From Tepidibacter formicigenes DSM 15518 (lineage in GTDB: Bacteria > Bacillota > Clostridia > Peptostreptococcales > Peptostreptococcaceae): a stretch of DNA of 50,503 nucleotides. The notes below the pieces were generated by a model, which was not told the DNA's origin, searched no databases, and saw only the letters and a list, made by a program, of their open reading frames with translations. Made by a program: the position numbers and the translations under genes. The stretch is taken from contig NZ_FRAE01000015.1 of the NCBI RefSeq assembly GCF_900142235.1, forward strand, positions 1-50,503, in the 5' to 3' direction. The stretch's first letter is position 1, and the number at the start of each line of letters is the position of its first letter. Of this stretch, positions 1 to 8,445 are shown one piece after another.

Positions 1-172
1 TTTTACGTCCAAAATTAGAATAATATTTTTGATAAAAAGAAAGTGGGATGAAATCACTAATATCAAAAAAATGATTTAACATAGAAAGTAAATTGTATTG
101 ATTTTGATTAAAAAACTTTTCAAAATCAGAAGAAATATTAGAAAAGTTTAATTGTTTAGCTTGAACTGGCAT
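1..172 (-). CDS. Transposase N-terminus (partial, cut by window edge)
   Basis: A minus-strand reading frame opens with ATG at 172-170, preceded on that strand by a good AAAGGAGG ribosome binding site, and runs without a stop for 57 codons to the window edge. The peptide begins MPVQAKQLNFSNISSDFEKF and continues to ...PLSFYQKYYSNFGRK. This resembles the N-terminal leader of DDE transposases of the IS4/IS1182 type common in clostridia, where it precedes a basic stretch and the catalytic domain. The catalytic residues lie outside the window, so the IS family is a guess. The element's right end should lie between about 185 and 280, but I could not define a terminal inverted repeat. Confidence 0.55.
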   Translation of the reverse strand, partial: MPVQAKQLNFSNISSDFEKFFNQNQYNLLSMLNHFFDISDFIPLSFYQKYYSNFGRK

Positions 173-280
173 AAGTTTTTCCTCCTTTTTTCATTTTGAG
201 TTATACACATCTAGTTAATGTATATATACCCAAAATGGGGGAAACTTAGCCATTTCTATAAATTTAAATGTAGTATTTAT

Positions 281-306
281 GCGAGTTGTAGAGTTCTGCA
301 ACGAGC
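281..306 (+). repeat. Hairpin flanked by GCGA and GAGC in the oppA leader
   Basis: A 7-bp stem (285-291 with 296-302, one G-T pair) with tetraloop AGTT is flanked by GCGA on the left and GAGC on the right. It ends about 15 bases before the oppA ribosome binding site. The GAGC/GCGA flanks recall those around the hairpins of the dispersed repeats elsewhere in the window, in the opposite order. It may be a repeat remnant, an IS-associated end or a leader structure. There is no T-run, so it is not an obvious terminator. Confidence 0.4.
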
Positions 307-339
307 TAAATATAAGAAAATAAAGGAGGGAATTTTTTA

Positions 340-1965
340 ATGAGAAAATTATTATCACTATTATTGGCATTATCATTAGTGTTAGTTTCATTAGTTGGAT
401 GTACTAAAGAAACTAAAGAAGAAGCAGGAGGAGAAGCTGCTGGAAAAATGATAGTAAGACACAATACAGCTGCTGACCCAGAAACAATAGACCCAGCTTT
501 AAATGCATCAGTAGATGGAGCTACTATATTAGTTAATGCATTCGAAGGACTTATGAGACTTGATGAAAATGATAAAGCTATTCCTGGAGTAGCAGAAAAA
601 TATGAAGTATCAGAAGATGGACTTACTTATACATTCCATTTAAGAGATTCTAAGTGGTCAGACGGACAGCCAGTAAAGGCACAAGATTTTGAATATGCTT
701 GGAAAAGAGCTTTAGATGCTAAAACTGCAGCTGATTATGCTTATCAAATGTATTACTTAAAAAATGGTGAAAAATATAATAAGGGAGAAGCGAGTGCTGA
801 TGAAGTAGGAGTAAAAGCAATAGATGATAAAACTTTAGAAGTTACTCTTGAAGCTCCAACTCCATATTTCTTAGAGCTTACTGCATTCCCAACATATTTT
901 CCAGTTAGAAAAGATATTGTTGAGAAAGATCCTGAGGGATGGGCTTTAAATCCTGAAACTCATATTTCAAATGGACCATTCAAAGTTGTTAAGTGGGATC
1001 ACAATAATGTATTAGCACTTGAAAAGAATGAAAATTACTACGATAAAGATAGAGTAAAACTTGACGGTATAGAATTTTATATGATGACAGAAGCTTCAAC
1101 TGCTCTTTCTGCATTTGAATCAGGAGAAGTTGATTATATAGAAGATATGCCTACTGAAGAAATACCAAGACTTAAAGCTGAAAGTGATGAATTTAAGATA
1201 TTCCCACAACTTGGAACATACTTCTATGTATTTAATACTACTAAAGAACCAGTTAATGATCCTAAAGTTAGAAAGGCATTAGCACTTGCTATAGATAGAA
1301 AAGCTATAGTTGAAGTTATAGCAAAAGCAGGACAACAACCAGCTTTAACATTTGTTGCTCCAGGAATAAAAGAGCCAGATGGAAAAGAATTCTATGAAAA
1401 AGCTAATGATTATGGTTTAAAAGAAACAGCTCAAGTTGATGAAGCTAAAAAATTATTAGCCGAAGCTGGATACCCAGATGGTAAGGGCTTCCCGGAATTA
1501 ACAGTTATATACAATACTTCTGAAGGGCATAAGGCAATAGCAGAAGCTATTCAAGAAATGTGGAATAAAAACCTAGGTATAAAAGTAAATCTTCAGAATC
1601 AAGAATGGAAAGTATTCCAACAAACTAGAGATAGTGGAGATTTCGTTATAGCTAGACATGGATGGTTAGGAGATTACACAGATCCAATGACATTCTTAGA
1701 TATGTGGTATTCAACAAGTGGAAATAATAATGCTCACTGGAAAAATAAAGAATTTGATAAACTAATAAATGAAGCAAAAACTGCTACTGATGAAAAAGCA
1801 AGATTTGAATTTATGCATAAAGCAGAAGATTTAATGATGGAAGATATGATAGTAATGCCAATTTACTATTATACTAATCCAGAAATGATTAAATCTTATG
1901 TAAAAGATGTAAGAGTATCTCCATTAGGATTCGTTTATTATGACGAAGCGTATATAGAAAAATAA
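340..1965 (+). CDS. oppA: Oligopeptide ABC transporter substrate-binding lipoprotein
   Basis: Extracellular solute-binding protein of family 5 (SBP_bac_5), which captures peptides for an ABC importer. The N terminus is a lipoprotein signal: basic start, hydrophobic core, lipobox LVGC with the lipidated cysteine at residue 21, then a charged linker. The mature part has family features such as PETIDPALNAS, YTFHLRDSKWSDGQPV near residues 95-110 and NNAHWKNKEFD near the C terminus. Its 541 residues are normal for OppA. The ATG start has an AAAGGAGGG site about 10 bases upstream. No oppBCDF permease or ATPase genes are adjacent, and a strong terminator follows, so this is an orphan binding protein that presumably serves a permease encoded elsewhere. 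OppA-type peptide binding is well supported, but the exact ligand is not. Confidence 0.9.
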   Translation: MRKLLSLLLALSLVLVSLVGCTKETKEEAGGEAAGKMIVRHNTAADPETIDPALNASVDGATILVNAFEGLMRLDENDKAIPGVAEKYEVSEDGLTYTFHLRDSKWSDGQPVKAQDFEYAWKRALDAKTAADYAYQMYYLKNGEKYNKGEASADEVGVKAIDDKTLEVTLEAPTPYFLELTAFPTYFPVRKDIVEKDPEGWALNPETHISNGPFKVVKWDHNNVLALEKNENYYDKDRVKLDGIEFYMMTEASTALSAFESGEVDYIEDMPTEEIPRLKAESDEFKIFPQLGTYFYVFNTTKEPVNDPKVRKALALAIDRKAIVEVIAKAGQQPALTFVAPGIKEPDGKEFYEKANDYGLKETAQVDEAKKLLAEAGYPDGKGFPELTVIYNTSEGHKAIAEAIQEMWNKNLGIKVNLQNQEWKVFQQTRDSGDFVIARHGWLGDYTDPMTFLDMWYSTSGNNNAHWKNKEFDKLINEAKTATDEKARFEFMHKAEDLMMEDMIVMPIYYYTNPEMIKSYVKDVRVSPLGFVYYDEAYIEK

Positions 1966-1975
1966 AATAGGAAAA

Positions 1976-2009
1976 AATAAAGAAGGCTAAAAGCCTTCTT
2001 TATTTTTTT
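1976..2009 (+). terminator. Intrinsic terminator after oppA
   Basis: A long stem (AATAAAGAAGGCT with its complement) and short loop are followed by a T-run, starting 10 bases after the oppA stop codon. Confidence 0.9.
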
Positions 2010-2023
2010 GAAAGGAGATAACT

Positions 2024-2611
2024 ATGAAATTTTTATTTGATGACTATACTAAAACAAAAAGAGTCTATCATATAGTAGCTTTAAGAGATTTGGATTATGT
2101 ACTCAAAAATGGAATATATTATAATGATAAAATTACATATAACACTAAATATAAAGGATTTCATGATTATATAGATGATTTTAGAAGAAATAACATACCA
2201 AATTGGGTAGAAAGAAGAAAATCTATATTTGCAAGCTTAAACTTTAAAGAAAAGCATTACTTTCACTCACATAGTGCAGTTCTTTCGGTAAAAATTAATG
2301 AAGATATGTGCTGGATTGCAAATGAAAATTTAGCAAATAAAATTTATGAGCCTTTTGCCTTGAAAGAAACAAAAGGATTTGAGTTTTGTAGTGAGTTTTT
2401 ACATAATAAAGGAAAAGATATACTAAAAGAATACTGGAATTCTTCTTTGAGCTTTAAAGATAATTTAAAAATAAGAAAAGATTTAGAAGATGGATATGAT
2501 GCTGAAATATTAATTTGTCATCATATACCTAAAGAAGATATAGAGGTTTTATATATTTGTTCAGATCATGAAAGAATGAATATAGAAGAATTTAAAAAAC
2601 AATTTTCATAA
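2024..2611 (+). CDS. Hypothetical protein, possible ADP-ribosyltransferase fold
   Basis: A 195-residue soluble protein with no signal peptide, starting at ATG with AAAGGAG upstream and enclosed by two terminators, so it is probably a single-gene unit. I do not recognise it with certainty. Residues 14-31 (VYHIVALRDLDYVLKNGI) resemble the first strand and helix of DarT/DUF4433-like ADP-ribosyltransferases, which start with Y-H-[IV] followed by a helix and NGL/NGI. Residues 158-175 (GYDAEILICHHIPKEDIEV) resemble their closing segment, where a glutamate precedes a strand and a [IV]P-x-E loop. H16 and E161 would be the candidate catalytic pair. No DNA-binding antitoxin-like or macrodomain partner is adjacent. 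The fold assignment is an inference from short motifs; the alternative is an unrelated clostridial family. Confidence 0.35.
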   Translation: MKFLFDDYTKTKRVYHIVALRDLDYVLKNGIYYNDKITYNTKYKGFHDYIDDFRRNNIPNWVERRKSIFASLNFKEKHYFHSHSAVLSVKINEDMCWIANENLANKIYEPFALKETKGFEFCSEFLHNKGKDILKEYWNSSLSFKDNLKIRKDLEDGYDAEILICHHIPKEDIEVLYICSDHERMNIEEFKKQFS

Positions 2612-2618
2612 ATTTTTT

Positions 2619-2660
2619 AAGTCCCAAGATTATAATTAAAAGTAATCTTGGGACTTTTTT
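2619..2660 (+). terminator. Intrinsic terminator
   Basis: A 14-bp perfect stem (AAGTCCCAAGATTA and complement) with a T-run ends transcription of the 2024-2611 gene. Confidence 0.9.
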
Positions 2661-2725
2661 GTATAAAATTACAGCAATTATAGTGATATAATATTTATGT
2701 TAGTAATTTTATAGGGGGTAATCAA

Positions 2726-3712
2726 ATGAAAATAGGAAAATTAACAACAGATCAACTTAAAAATCTAGTTTTTTCTACATTAAATAAAAAAAGAGAAGAA
2801 GTTTTGATTAAACCTAACATAGGAGAAGACTGTGCTATTGTAGATTTTGGAGAAAATGTATGTGTAATGAGTACGGATCCTATAACTGGAACAGCTGAAG
2901 AAATAGGAAAGCTTGCTGTTCATATAACTTGTAACGATATAGCATCAAGTGGAGTTGCTCCTATTGGTATTATGCTTACTATAATGGCTCCAGAAGGGAC
3001 AAAAGAAGAAGATATAAGGAAAATAATGAAAGATGCATCTAAAGAAGCTGATAAGTTAAATGTGGATATAATAGGAGGGCATACAGAAATAACAAATGCA
3101 GTAAATAGAATAGTTATATCATCAACAGGAATAGGAAAACAACTAAAAAAAGATATATTATATAAAGATATTCCTAAAAGTGGCGATTTTATCATACTTA
3201 CAAAAGGTGCAGGAATTGAAGGTACAGGAATTATCTCCTTTGAAAAAGAGGATGAGTTAAAGGATATATACGGCGAAAAAATAGTTAATGAAGGGAAATC
3301 CTTACTTGATAAAATAAGCGTTGTAAAAGAAGGTATTATAGCAGGTAAAGTAGGGGTAAGTTGTATGCATGATGTGACTGAAGGTGGAATATTAGGAGCA
3401 GTTTGGGAAATGTGTGATCTTTATAATATAGGATGCACTATATATGAAGATAAAATAAAAATAAATAATAGTACAAAAGTTATATGTGATTACTTTAATA
3501 TAAATCCATTAAGGCTTATATCTAGTGGTTCTATGATAATTGGAGTTGATAAAAATAAATTAGATAAACTAATAAATGAATTTGAAAAAGAAAATATAGA
3601 ATTTTGTATTATAGGAGAATTTAACAGTGATAACAAAAAGGTTCTTCTAAGGAATGGAATTGAAGAAGAAATAGTTCCTCCAGAAAGTGATGAACTATAT
3701 AAAGTCATTTAA
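2726..3712 (+). CDS. AIR synthase family protein (HypE-like)
   Basis: A 328-residue protein of the PurM/HypE/SelD/ThiL superfamily of ATP-dependent enzymes. The N-terminal AIR-synthase domain has the metal/ATP motif GEDCAIVDFG near residues 33-42 and STDPITG near 50-56. The second half has HDVTEGGILGAVWEM near 216-230, which is characteristic of HypE-like proteins. True HypE ends in a cysteine tail that carries the thiocarboxamide; this protein ends ...ESDELYKVI with no terminal cysteine. It also lacks the SelD N-terminal Cys/Sec loop. No hydrogenase or hyp genes are near. It is therefore best called an AIR-synthase-family protein of unknown substrate. ATG start with GGGGG upstream. Confidence 0.75.
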   Translation: MKIGKLTTDQLKNLVFSTLNKKREEVLIKPNIGEDCAIVDFGENVCVMSTDPITGTAEEIGKLAVHITCNDIASSGVAPIGIMLTIMAPEGTKEEDIRKIMKDASKEADKLNVDIIGGHTEITNAVNRIVISSTGIGKQLKKDILYKDIPKSGDFIILTKGAGIEGTGIISFEKEDELKDIYGEKIVNEGKSLLDKISVVKEGIIAGKVGVSCMHDVTEGGILGAVWEMCDLYNIGCTIYEDKIKINNSTKVICDYFNINPLRLISSGSMIIGVDKNKLDKLINEFEKENIEFCIIGEFNSDNKKVLLRNGIEEEIVPPESDELYKVI

Positions 3713-3744
3713 TATTACAATTAATTTACAAACTTTGAGTAAAG

Positions 3745-3774
3745 TTGACACTGTATTTTTAAAAATGATATCCT
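3745..3774 (+). promoter_or_regulatory. Candidate sigma-A promoter for the amidase gene
   Basis: TTGACA, an 18-base spacer and TATCCT lie about 45 bases before the amidase start codon. The -35 box is a perfect match and the -10 box is weak. Confidence 0.45.
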
Positions 3775-3817
3775 TAGAATAAGATGTTGTAAAATGGCTT
3801 AAATAGGAGGAGTTTAC

Positions 3818-5860
3818 ATGAAAAGATTGAGTTATGTATTTGCTTTTTTAATAGTAATATTTTCATTAGTTTTTAGTACAAGTTTTGCAGATGAAAAAGT
3901 AATAGAAGAAAGTTTTGTTCTAGATGGTAAAAATGTTAAATTACCTATTACGAAAGTAAAGCTTGATGGTGTAGAACTTAAAGGTGATGTTCCTCCTGTT
4001 ATATTAAATGATAGAACTTTAGTTCCAGTAAGGCTTATATCAGAAAATTTAGGTGCAAAAGTAACTTGGGATTCGAAAGAATACAAGGTACATATTAATA
4101 AAGATAATAAAGAGATAGTATTAAAAATAGATAGCTATAAGGCTGATGTTGATGGAAAGGAATATATACTTCCTGATAAGGTTCCTGCAAAATTAGTTAG
4201 TGATAGAACTATGGTTCCTGTAAGGTTTGTTTCTGAACAATTAGGAGTAAATGTAGATTGGGATAGTGTAAATAGAGTTGTAATCCTTGAAAATAAAAAG
4301 GAAGAAGAAAATTATATTAGCTTAGAAGATGTTGAAATAAAAAGTGATGAAATTAAACTAATATTAAGTGATAAAGCATCATATAAGGATATACTTCTTG
4401 TAAATCCAGATAGATTAGTAATAGATCTGGAAAACACTAAAATGAATACTTTAAAAGATAAATATGAAGGATTAGGGGCTTTAATAAGTGGAGTAAGAGT
4501 TTCTCAATTTGAAGAAAATCCTTTAGTTGCTAGAGTTGTAGTAGATACTAAATATTCTCCAAAATACGATATTACTCAAAATGATAATGAAATTATAATT
4601 AAGTTTGATGTAGCTGATAATTTTGCTAATTTTGAATTTAAAAAAACTGATGATAAAGAAAGCTTTATTATTGAAAGAGATATAAAATCTGAATACAAAA
4701 GTTTTTATTTAAAAAATCCAAATAGACTTGTTGTAGATTTATATTATACTACATTAGAAATAGAAAATGATGATGAGTTAATAGAAGAAGAAATAAATAA
4801 AGATTATATAAACGGTTATAAAGCTTATTATTATAAAGAAGAGGAAAGAACTAGATTAGTTTTAAATTTAAATAGTGATATAAGTATAGATGAATATGAG
4901 AAAAATGTTAAATTTTTAGAAGAAGAAAATGATATAAAAATACTGTTTAATTTTTTTAATATAGAAAATGAAAATTTGAAATATGAATTTAAAAATAATA
5001 GTTCTATTTTGACAATTATTCAAGATTCTGATAAAGAAGCTGAAGATATAGATTATGATGATTGGTCTAATAAAATAAAGGTTAAGATTAAAAATAGATA
5101 TGTAGACTTAGATGATGAAGAGGTAAAAATAGATGATGAGTATGTGGAAAAAATAGAGGTAGATAAAAGTTCTAAATACACATATATTGATATAAAGCTT
5201 AAAAATAATGTTTTATTCAATATATTAAAACGTGGAGAAGATAAAATTATAGAGATTAAGCTTTATAAGCAAGGACAAATTAATAATGGAAAGCGCCTAG
5301 TTGTAATAGATCCAGGCCATGGTGGAAGTGATCCAGGCGCTATATCTCCTATAGATAAAACTAAAGAAAAAGATTTAACCTTAGAAATATCAAAAAAGCT
5401 TAATGAAAAACTTAAAGAAAATGGATATGATACAGTAATGACAAGAGATAAAGATACGTATCCTGCTTTAAGAGAAAGAACAGATTTAGCAAATGAAGTT
5501 GAAGGAAATATTTTTGTAAGTATACACATAAATGCGGTTGATAATACGGCTATACATGGAATACAAACATTATACTATCCTAATGATGGAGAGTATGCAA
5601 ATGGAAGAGATAATGAAACCTTTGCTAAAATTATACAAGAAGAATTATTAAAATCAACAAATGCTGTTGATAGGAAAAAAGTTAAAAGACCAAATCTAGT
5701 TGTAATTAAATACACCAAAATGCCAGCTGTTTTGATTGAATGTGGATTTTTAACTAATAATGATGAATTAAAATTAATGAAATCACCAGAATATCAGGAT
5801 AAATTAGTAGAAGGTATATACAATGGGATAGAAAGATATTTTGAAGAAAAGGGAGAGTAA
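3818..5860 (+). CDS. Secreted N-acetylmuramoyl-L-alanine amidase with CuAO-N1 and AMIN domains
   Basis: A cell-wall hydrolase that cuts the amide bond between MurNAc and the stem peptide. After a signal peptide (residues 1-24, ending SFADEK) comes a copper-amine-oxidase-like N-terminal domain with paired motifs LNDRTLVPVR and SDRTMVPVRF (about 60-160). AMIN-type beta-rich segments that bind peptidoglycan follow (about 165-480, with the repeated theme NPDRLVIDLEN / NPNRLVVDLYY). The C-terminal Amidase_3 domain spans about 493-678. The zinc and catalytic residues are visible: H501 in DPGHGG, E517, H570 in SIHINA and E641 in LIECGFLTN. At 680 residues it is long for the family because of the extended AMIN region. 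It lies between a candidate promoter and a terminator, so it is probably monocistronic. Catalytic class is well supported. Confidence 0.92.
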   Translation: MKRLSYVFAFLIVIFSLVFSTSFADEKVIEESFVLDGKNVKLPITKVKLDGVELKGDVPPVILNDRTLVPVRLISENLGAKVTWDSKEYKVHINKDNKEIVLKIDSYKADVDGKEYILPDKVPAKLVSDRTMVPVRFVSEQLGVNVDWDSVNRVVILENKKEEENYISLEDVEIKSDEIKLILSDKASYKDILLVNPDRLVIDLENTKMNTLKDKYEGLGALISGVRVSQFEENPLVARVVVDTKYSPKYDITQNDNEIIIKFDVADNFANFEFKKTDDKESFIIERDIKSEYKSFYLKNPNRLVVDLYYTTLEIENDDELIEEEINKDYINGYKAYYYKEEERTRLVLNLNSDISIDEYEKNVKFLEEENDIKILFNFFNIENENLKYEFKNNSSILTIIQDSDKEAEDIDYDDWSNKIKVKIKNRYVDLDDEEVKIDDEYVEKIEVDKSSKYTYIDIKLKNNVLFNILKRGEDKIIEIKLYKQGQINNGKRLVVIDPGHGGSDPGAISPIDKTKEKDLTLEISKKLNEKLKENGYDTVMTRDKDTYPALRERTDLANEVEGNIFVSIHINAVDNTAIHGIQTLYYPNDGEYANGRDNETFAKIIQEELLKSTNAVDRKKVKRPNLVVIKYTKMPAVLIECGFLTNNDELKLMKSPEYQDKLVEGIYNGIERYFEEKGE

Positions 5861-5876
5861 AAATACTCTTCCTTTT
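5847..5876 (+). terminator. Intrinsic terminator after the amidase gene
   Basis: The stem AAAAGGGAGAGTA pairs with TACTCTTCCTTTT (one G-T pair) and overlaps the last codons of the gene. Confidence 0.75.
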
Positions 5877-5878
5877 CT

Positions 5879-5988
5879 TATAACGAATAGGAAATTATAT
5901 TCCTATTTAAATTGTCGATAAATATAAATTCCGTTATGAGTTTCAAAAAAGTCTACATTTAAAATCTTTAGAATGAAGACTTTCTTAT
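5879..5988 (+). repeat. Dispersed repeat copy 1 (modules A + C)
   Basis: About 110 bases, nearly identical to the copy that runs off the right edge at 50410. It begins ATAACGAATAGGAAATTATA. The left module contains a perfect 8-bp stem AATAGGAA/TTCCTATT, and its far end reads as an imperfect inverted copy of its beginning (ATAACG...CGTTAT). The right module is a long imperfect palindrome, AAAGTCTACATT against AATGAAGACTTT. No coding capacity; it resembles a small MITE-like element. Confidence 0.75.
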
Positions 5989-5999
5989 TGCAAAAAACT

Positions 6000-6029
6000 T
6001 TGTTCATAATATGGTACCTATTGTATAAT
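6000..6029 (+). promoter_or_regulatory. Candidate promoter for the rph-rdgB operon
   Basis: TTGTTC, an 18-base spacer and a perfect TATAAT lie immediately downstream of repeat copy 1 and about 35 bases before the start codon. Confidence 0.45.
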
Positions 6030-6066
6030 AATAAAGTATAGTTATTATATAGAAAGGATGATATTT

Positions 6067-7407
6067 TTGGATAGACTAGGTGGTAGAAAAAACAATGAAA
6101 TTAGAGATATAAAAATAACAAGGAATTATACTAAATATGCAGAAGGATCTGTTTTAATAGAAATGGGAGAAACTAAAGTATTATGTAATGCATCTATTGA
6201 AGATAGAGTTCCTCCTTTTTTGAAAAATAGTGGAACAGGATGGATTACAGCAGAATATTCTATGCTTCCAAGATCTACTCATCAAAGAAAAGTAAGAGAA
6301 TCTTCAAGAGGAAAAGTTGATGGAAGAACACAGGAAATTCAAAGGCTTATAGGTAGAGCGCTAAGATCTGTAATAGATCTTAAAGCGTTAGGAGAGAGAA
6401 CTATATGGATAGATTGTGATGTTATTCAAGCAGATGGTGGAACTAGAACTGCTTCAATAACTGGTGCTTTTGTTGCCATGGCAGATGCTTTATATAAACT
6501 ATATAAACAAAAGCTTATAAAGAAAATGCCTATAAAATCCTTTATATCTGCTGTAAGCGTAGGAATAGTAAATGGTGAGAATATACTTGATCTTTGCTAT
6601 GAAGAAGATTCAAATGCACAAGTAGATATGAATATAGTTATGACAGATAAGGGAGAATTTGTAGAAGTTCAAGGAACAGGAGAAGAGTTTCCTTTTAAAA
6701 AAGATCAGCTTTATAAGCTTTTAGATATTGGAGAAATCGGGAATAAAATGTTGATAGATGCTCAAAAAAAAGCTTTAGGTCAAATTTCAGATTTGATACT
6801 TGGAACAAAAACAGAAGTAGTTATTGCCACTTCAAATTCTCATAAGCTTGAAGAAATAGGAAGCATTTTAAAGGATTTTAATGTAGAAATATTATCTATG
6901 AAGGATGTGAATCTTCAGGGTCTTGAAATAGAGGAAAATGGAACTACATTTGAAGAAAATGCTTTAATTAAAGCAAGAGAAGTAGCAAAGAGAACTGGAA
7001 AAATAACAATAGCAGATGATTCAGGTCTTATGGTAGATGCAATAGGAGGAAAGCCAGGTATATATTCGTCTAGATTTGCAGGTGAAAATGCTACAGATAA
7101 AGAAAATAATGAAAAGCTTTTAAAAATGCTAAGTAATGTTAATATGAGTAAAAGAAGTGCTAGATTTGTTTCTTCTATTGCGGTTGTATTTCCAAATAAT
7201 GAAGAGTTTACAGTAAGAGGAACTGTTGAAGGAAAAATAGGATTTGAAGAAGTAGGAAATAATGGTTTTGGATACGACCCATTATTTATAGTAAATAGAT
7301 ATAATAAAACATTTGGAGAACTTCCAAGTGATGTTAAGAATAAAATAAGTCATAGATCAGAAGCTTTAGAAAAAATGAAAGAGGAGTTTGAAAAGAGGTT
7401 TAAATAA
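6067..7407 (+). CDS. rph: RNase PH fused to XTP/dITP pyrophosphatase (RdgB/Ham1)
   Basis: A two-enzyme fusion of 446 residues. Residues about 1-245 are RNase PH, a phosphorolytic 3'-5' exoribonuclease that trims tRNA 3' ends; see [37 protein letters not shown] and [18 protein letters not shown]. Residues about 250-446 are an RdgB/Ham1 nucleotide-pool cleaner that hydrolyses dITP, ITP and XTP; see [30 protein letters not shown] and [10 protein letters not shown]. Each half has near full family length, so neither is truncated. I chose the TTG at 6067 because AAAGGATG lies about 8 bases before it and the product then begins MDRLGGRKN. The in-frame ATG at 6058 has its ribosome binding site only one base away. 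A phosphoesterase gene follows 2 bases after the stop. Confidence 0.9.
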   Translation: MDRLGGRKNNEIRDIKITRNYTKYAEGSVLIEMGETKVLCNASIEDRVPPFLKNSGTGWITAEYSMLPRSTHQRKVRESSRGKVDGRTQEIQRLIGRALRSVIDLKALGERTIWIDCDVIQADGGTRTASITGAFVAMADALYKLYKQKLIKKMPIKSFISAVSVGIVNGENILDLCYEEDSNAQVDMNIVMTDKGEFVEVQGTGEEFPFKKDQLYKLLDIGEIGNKMLIDAQKKALGQISDLILGTKTEVVIATSNSHKLEEIGSILKDFNVEILSMKDVNLQGLEIEENGTTFEENALIKAREVAKRTGKITIADDSGLMVDAIGGKPGIYSSRFAGENATDKENNEKLLKMLSNVNMSKRSARFVSSIAVVFPNNEEFTVRGTVEGKIGFEEVGNNGFGYDPLFIVNRYNKTFGELPSDVKNKISHRSEALEKMKEEFEKRFK

Positions 7408-7409
7408 AT

Positions 7410-7880
7410 ATGAAAATAGGAGTTATAGGTGATACACATAGAAACTATAAATACATAGATAAAGCTATAGATTATTTAAAGGAATGTGATTTAATACTTC
7501 ATACTGGAGATAACTTTTTTGATTCTAGGTATATTTATAAGTTAACAGGAATAAATACTATAGGTGTTAAGGGAAATTGTGATTTTGAAGATGTAGAAGA
7601 TGAAATAGTATTTGAAATTGAAAATTTTAATATATTTTTATGCCATGGACATAAATATGATGTTAAATATGGAATAAGAAGTATAAAAAGAAGAGCTTTG
7701 GAACTAGGTGCAGATATAGTTATATTTGGGCATACACATACACCACTTAATTTAACAGAGAATGATATACTTTTCTTAAACCCAGGAAGTATATCACTTC
7801 CTAGAGGAACAACTAAAAGGAGTTTTTCTATTATAAATATTGAGGATAAAACTATTAATGTTGAATATATTTATTTATAA
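7410..7880 (+). CDS. YfcE/MJ0936-family metallophosphoesterase
   Basis: A 156-residue calcineurin-like phosphodiesterase. The dimetal ligands are in the standard order: GDTH (D8, H10), HTGD near 31-34, GNCD near 55-58, CHGH near 78-81 and GHTHTP near 102-107. This small subfamily hydrolyses phosphodiesters in vitro, and its physiological substrate is generally unknown. The ATG follows the rph-rdgB stop by 2 bases and the next gene starts 11 bases downstream, so the three genes form one operon. Adjacency of a YfcE-like gene to rdgB is common in Firmicutes. Confidence 0.88.
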   Translation: MKIGVIGDTHRNYKYIDKAIDYLKECDLILHTGDNFFDSRYIYKLTGINTIGVKGNCDFEDVEDEIVFEIENFNIFLCHGHKYDVKYGIRSIKRRALELGADIVIFGHTHTPLNLTENDILFLNPGSISLPRGTTKRSFSIINIEDKTINVEYIYL

Positions 7881-7891
7881 GGAGAATTGAT

Positions 7892-8422
7892 ATGAGTTAT
7901 ATATGGGGGTATCTTTTTATATTTGTTGCAAGATGTACAGATGTATCTATGGCAACCATTAGAACTATAATGGTTGTAAGAGGAAGAAAGTTTGTAGCGG
8001 CAATGATTGGGTTTATAGAGATAATAATATATATACTAGCTATAAATAAAGTTTTAAGTGGAATGGATAATATAGGGAATATACTTTCTTATGCTTTTGG
8101 ATTTGCAGCAGGAAACTATGTAGGCATATTAATAGAGGAAAAAATGGCAATAGGAACTTTAGTTGCACAAATTATTACTAAAAAAGATATAGAAGGATTT
8201 TCAAGCTATTTAAGAGAGAAAAACTTTGGAGTAACAGTTACAGAAGGAAGTGGAAAAGAAGGTAAAATACATATATTAAATGTAGTGCTAAATAGAAAAG
8301 ACTTTCCTAATTTTGAGGCTTGTGTAGATAAATATGACAAAGATGCTTTTATAACCATAACAGATGCTAGAAATATAAAAGGTGGATATTTTAGAAAACG
8401 TAGATTAGTAAAGAAAAAATGA
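7892..8422 (+). CDS. UPF0316 family membrane protein (DUF5698 + DUF2179)
   Basis: A 176-residue protein of the YebE/UPF0316 type. Three hydrophobic segments fill the first 90 residues, with conserved VARCTDVSMATIRTIMVVRGRK near residues 12-34. A cytoplasmic DUF2179-like alpha/beta domain follows, including the conserved ITDARNIKGGYF near the end, and the tail is basic (KRRLVKKK). Function is unknown; DUF2179 domains are thought to bind small ligands. It is the last gene of the rph-rdgB operon, with its own ribosome binding site AAGGAGAATTG, and is followed by a bidirectional terminator. Confidence 0.85.
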   Translation: MSYIWGYLFIFVARCTDVSMATIRTIMVVRGRKFVAAMIGFIEIIIYILAINKVLSGMDNIGNILSYAFGFAAGNYVGILIEEKMAIGTLVAQIITKKDIEGFSSYLREKNFGVTVTEGSGKEGKIHILNVVLNRKDFPNFEACVDKYDKDAFITITDARNIKGGYFRKRRLVKKK

Positions 8423-8443
8423 CCTGATTTTAGGTCATTTTTT
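8413..8443. terminator. Bidirectional terminator between convergent genes
   Basis: The stem AAAAAATGACCT/AGGTCATTTTTT has A- and T-runs on both sides. It serves the UPF0316 gene on + and the permease gene on -. Confidence 0.85.
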
Positions 8444-8445
8444 CT

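Noticed and set aside
2726-3712. Selenophosphate synthetase (SelD), suggested by the selenoprotein nearby
   Set aside because: The N-terminal Cys/Sec-Lys catalytic loop of SelD is absent and the HypE-like motifs fit better.
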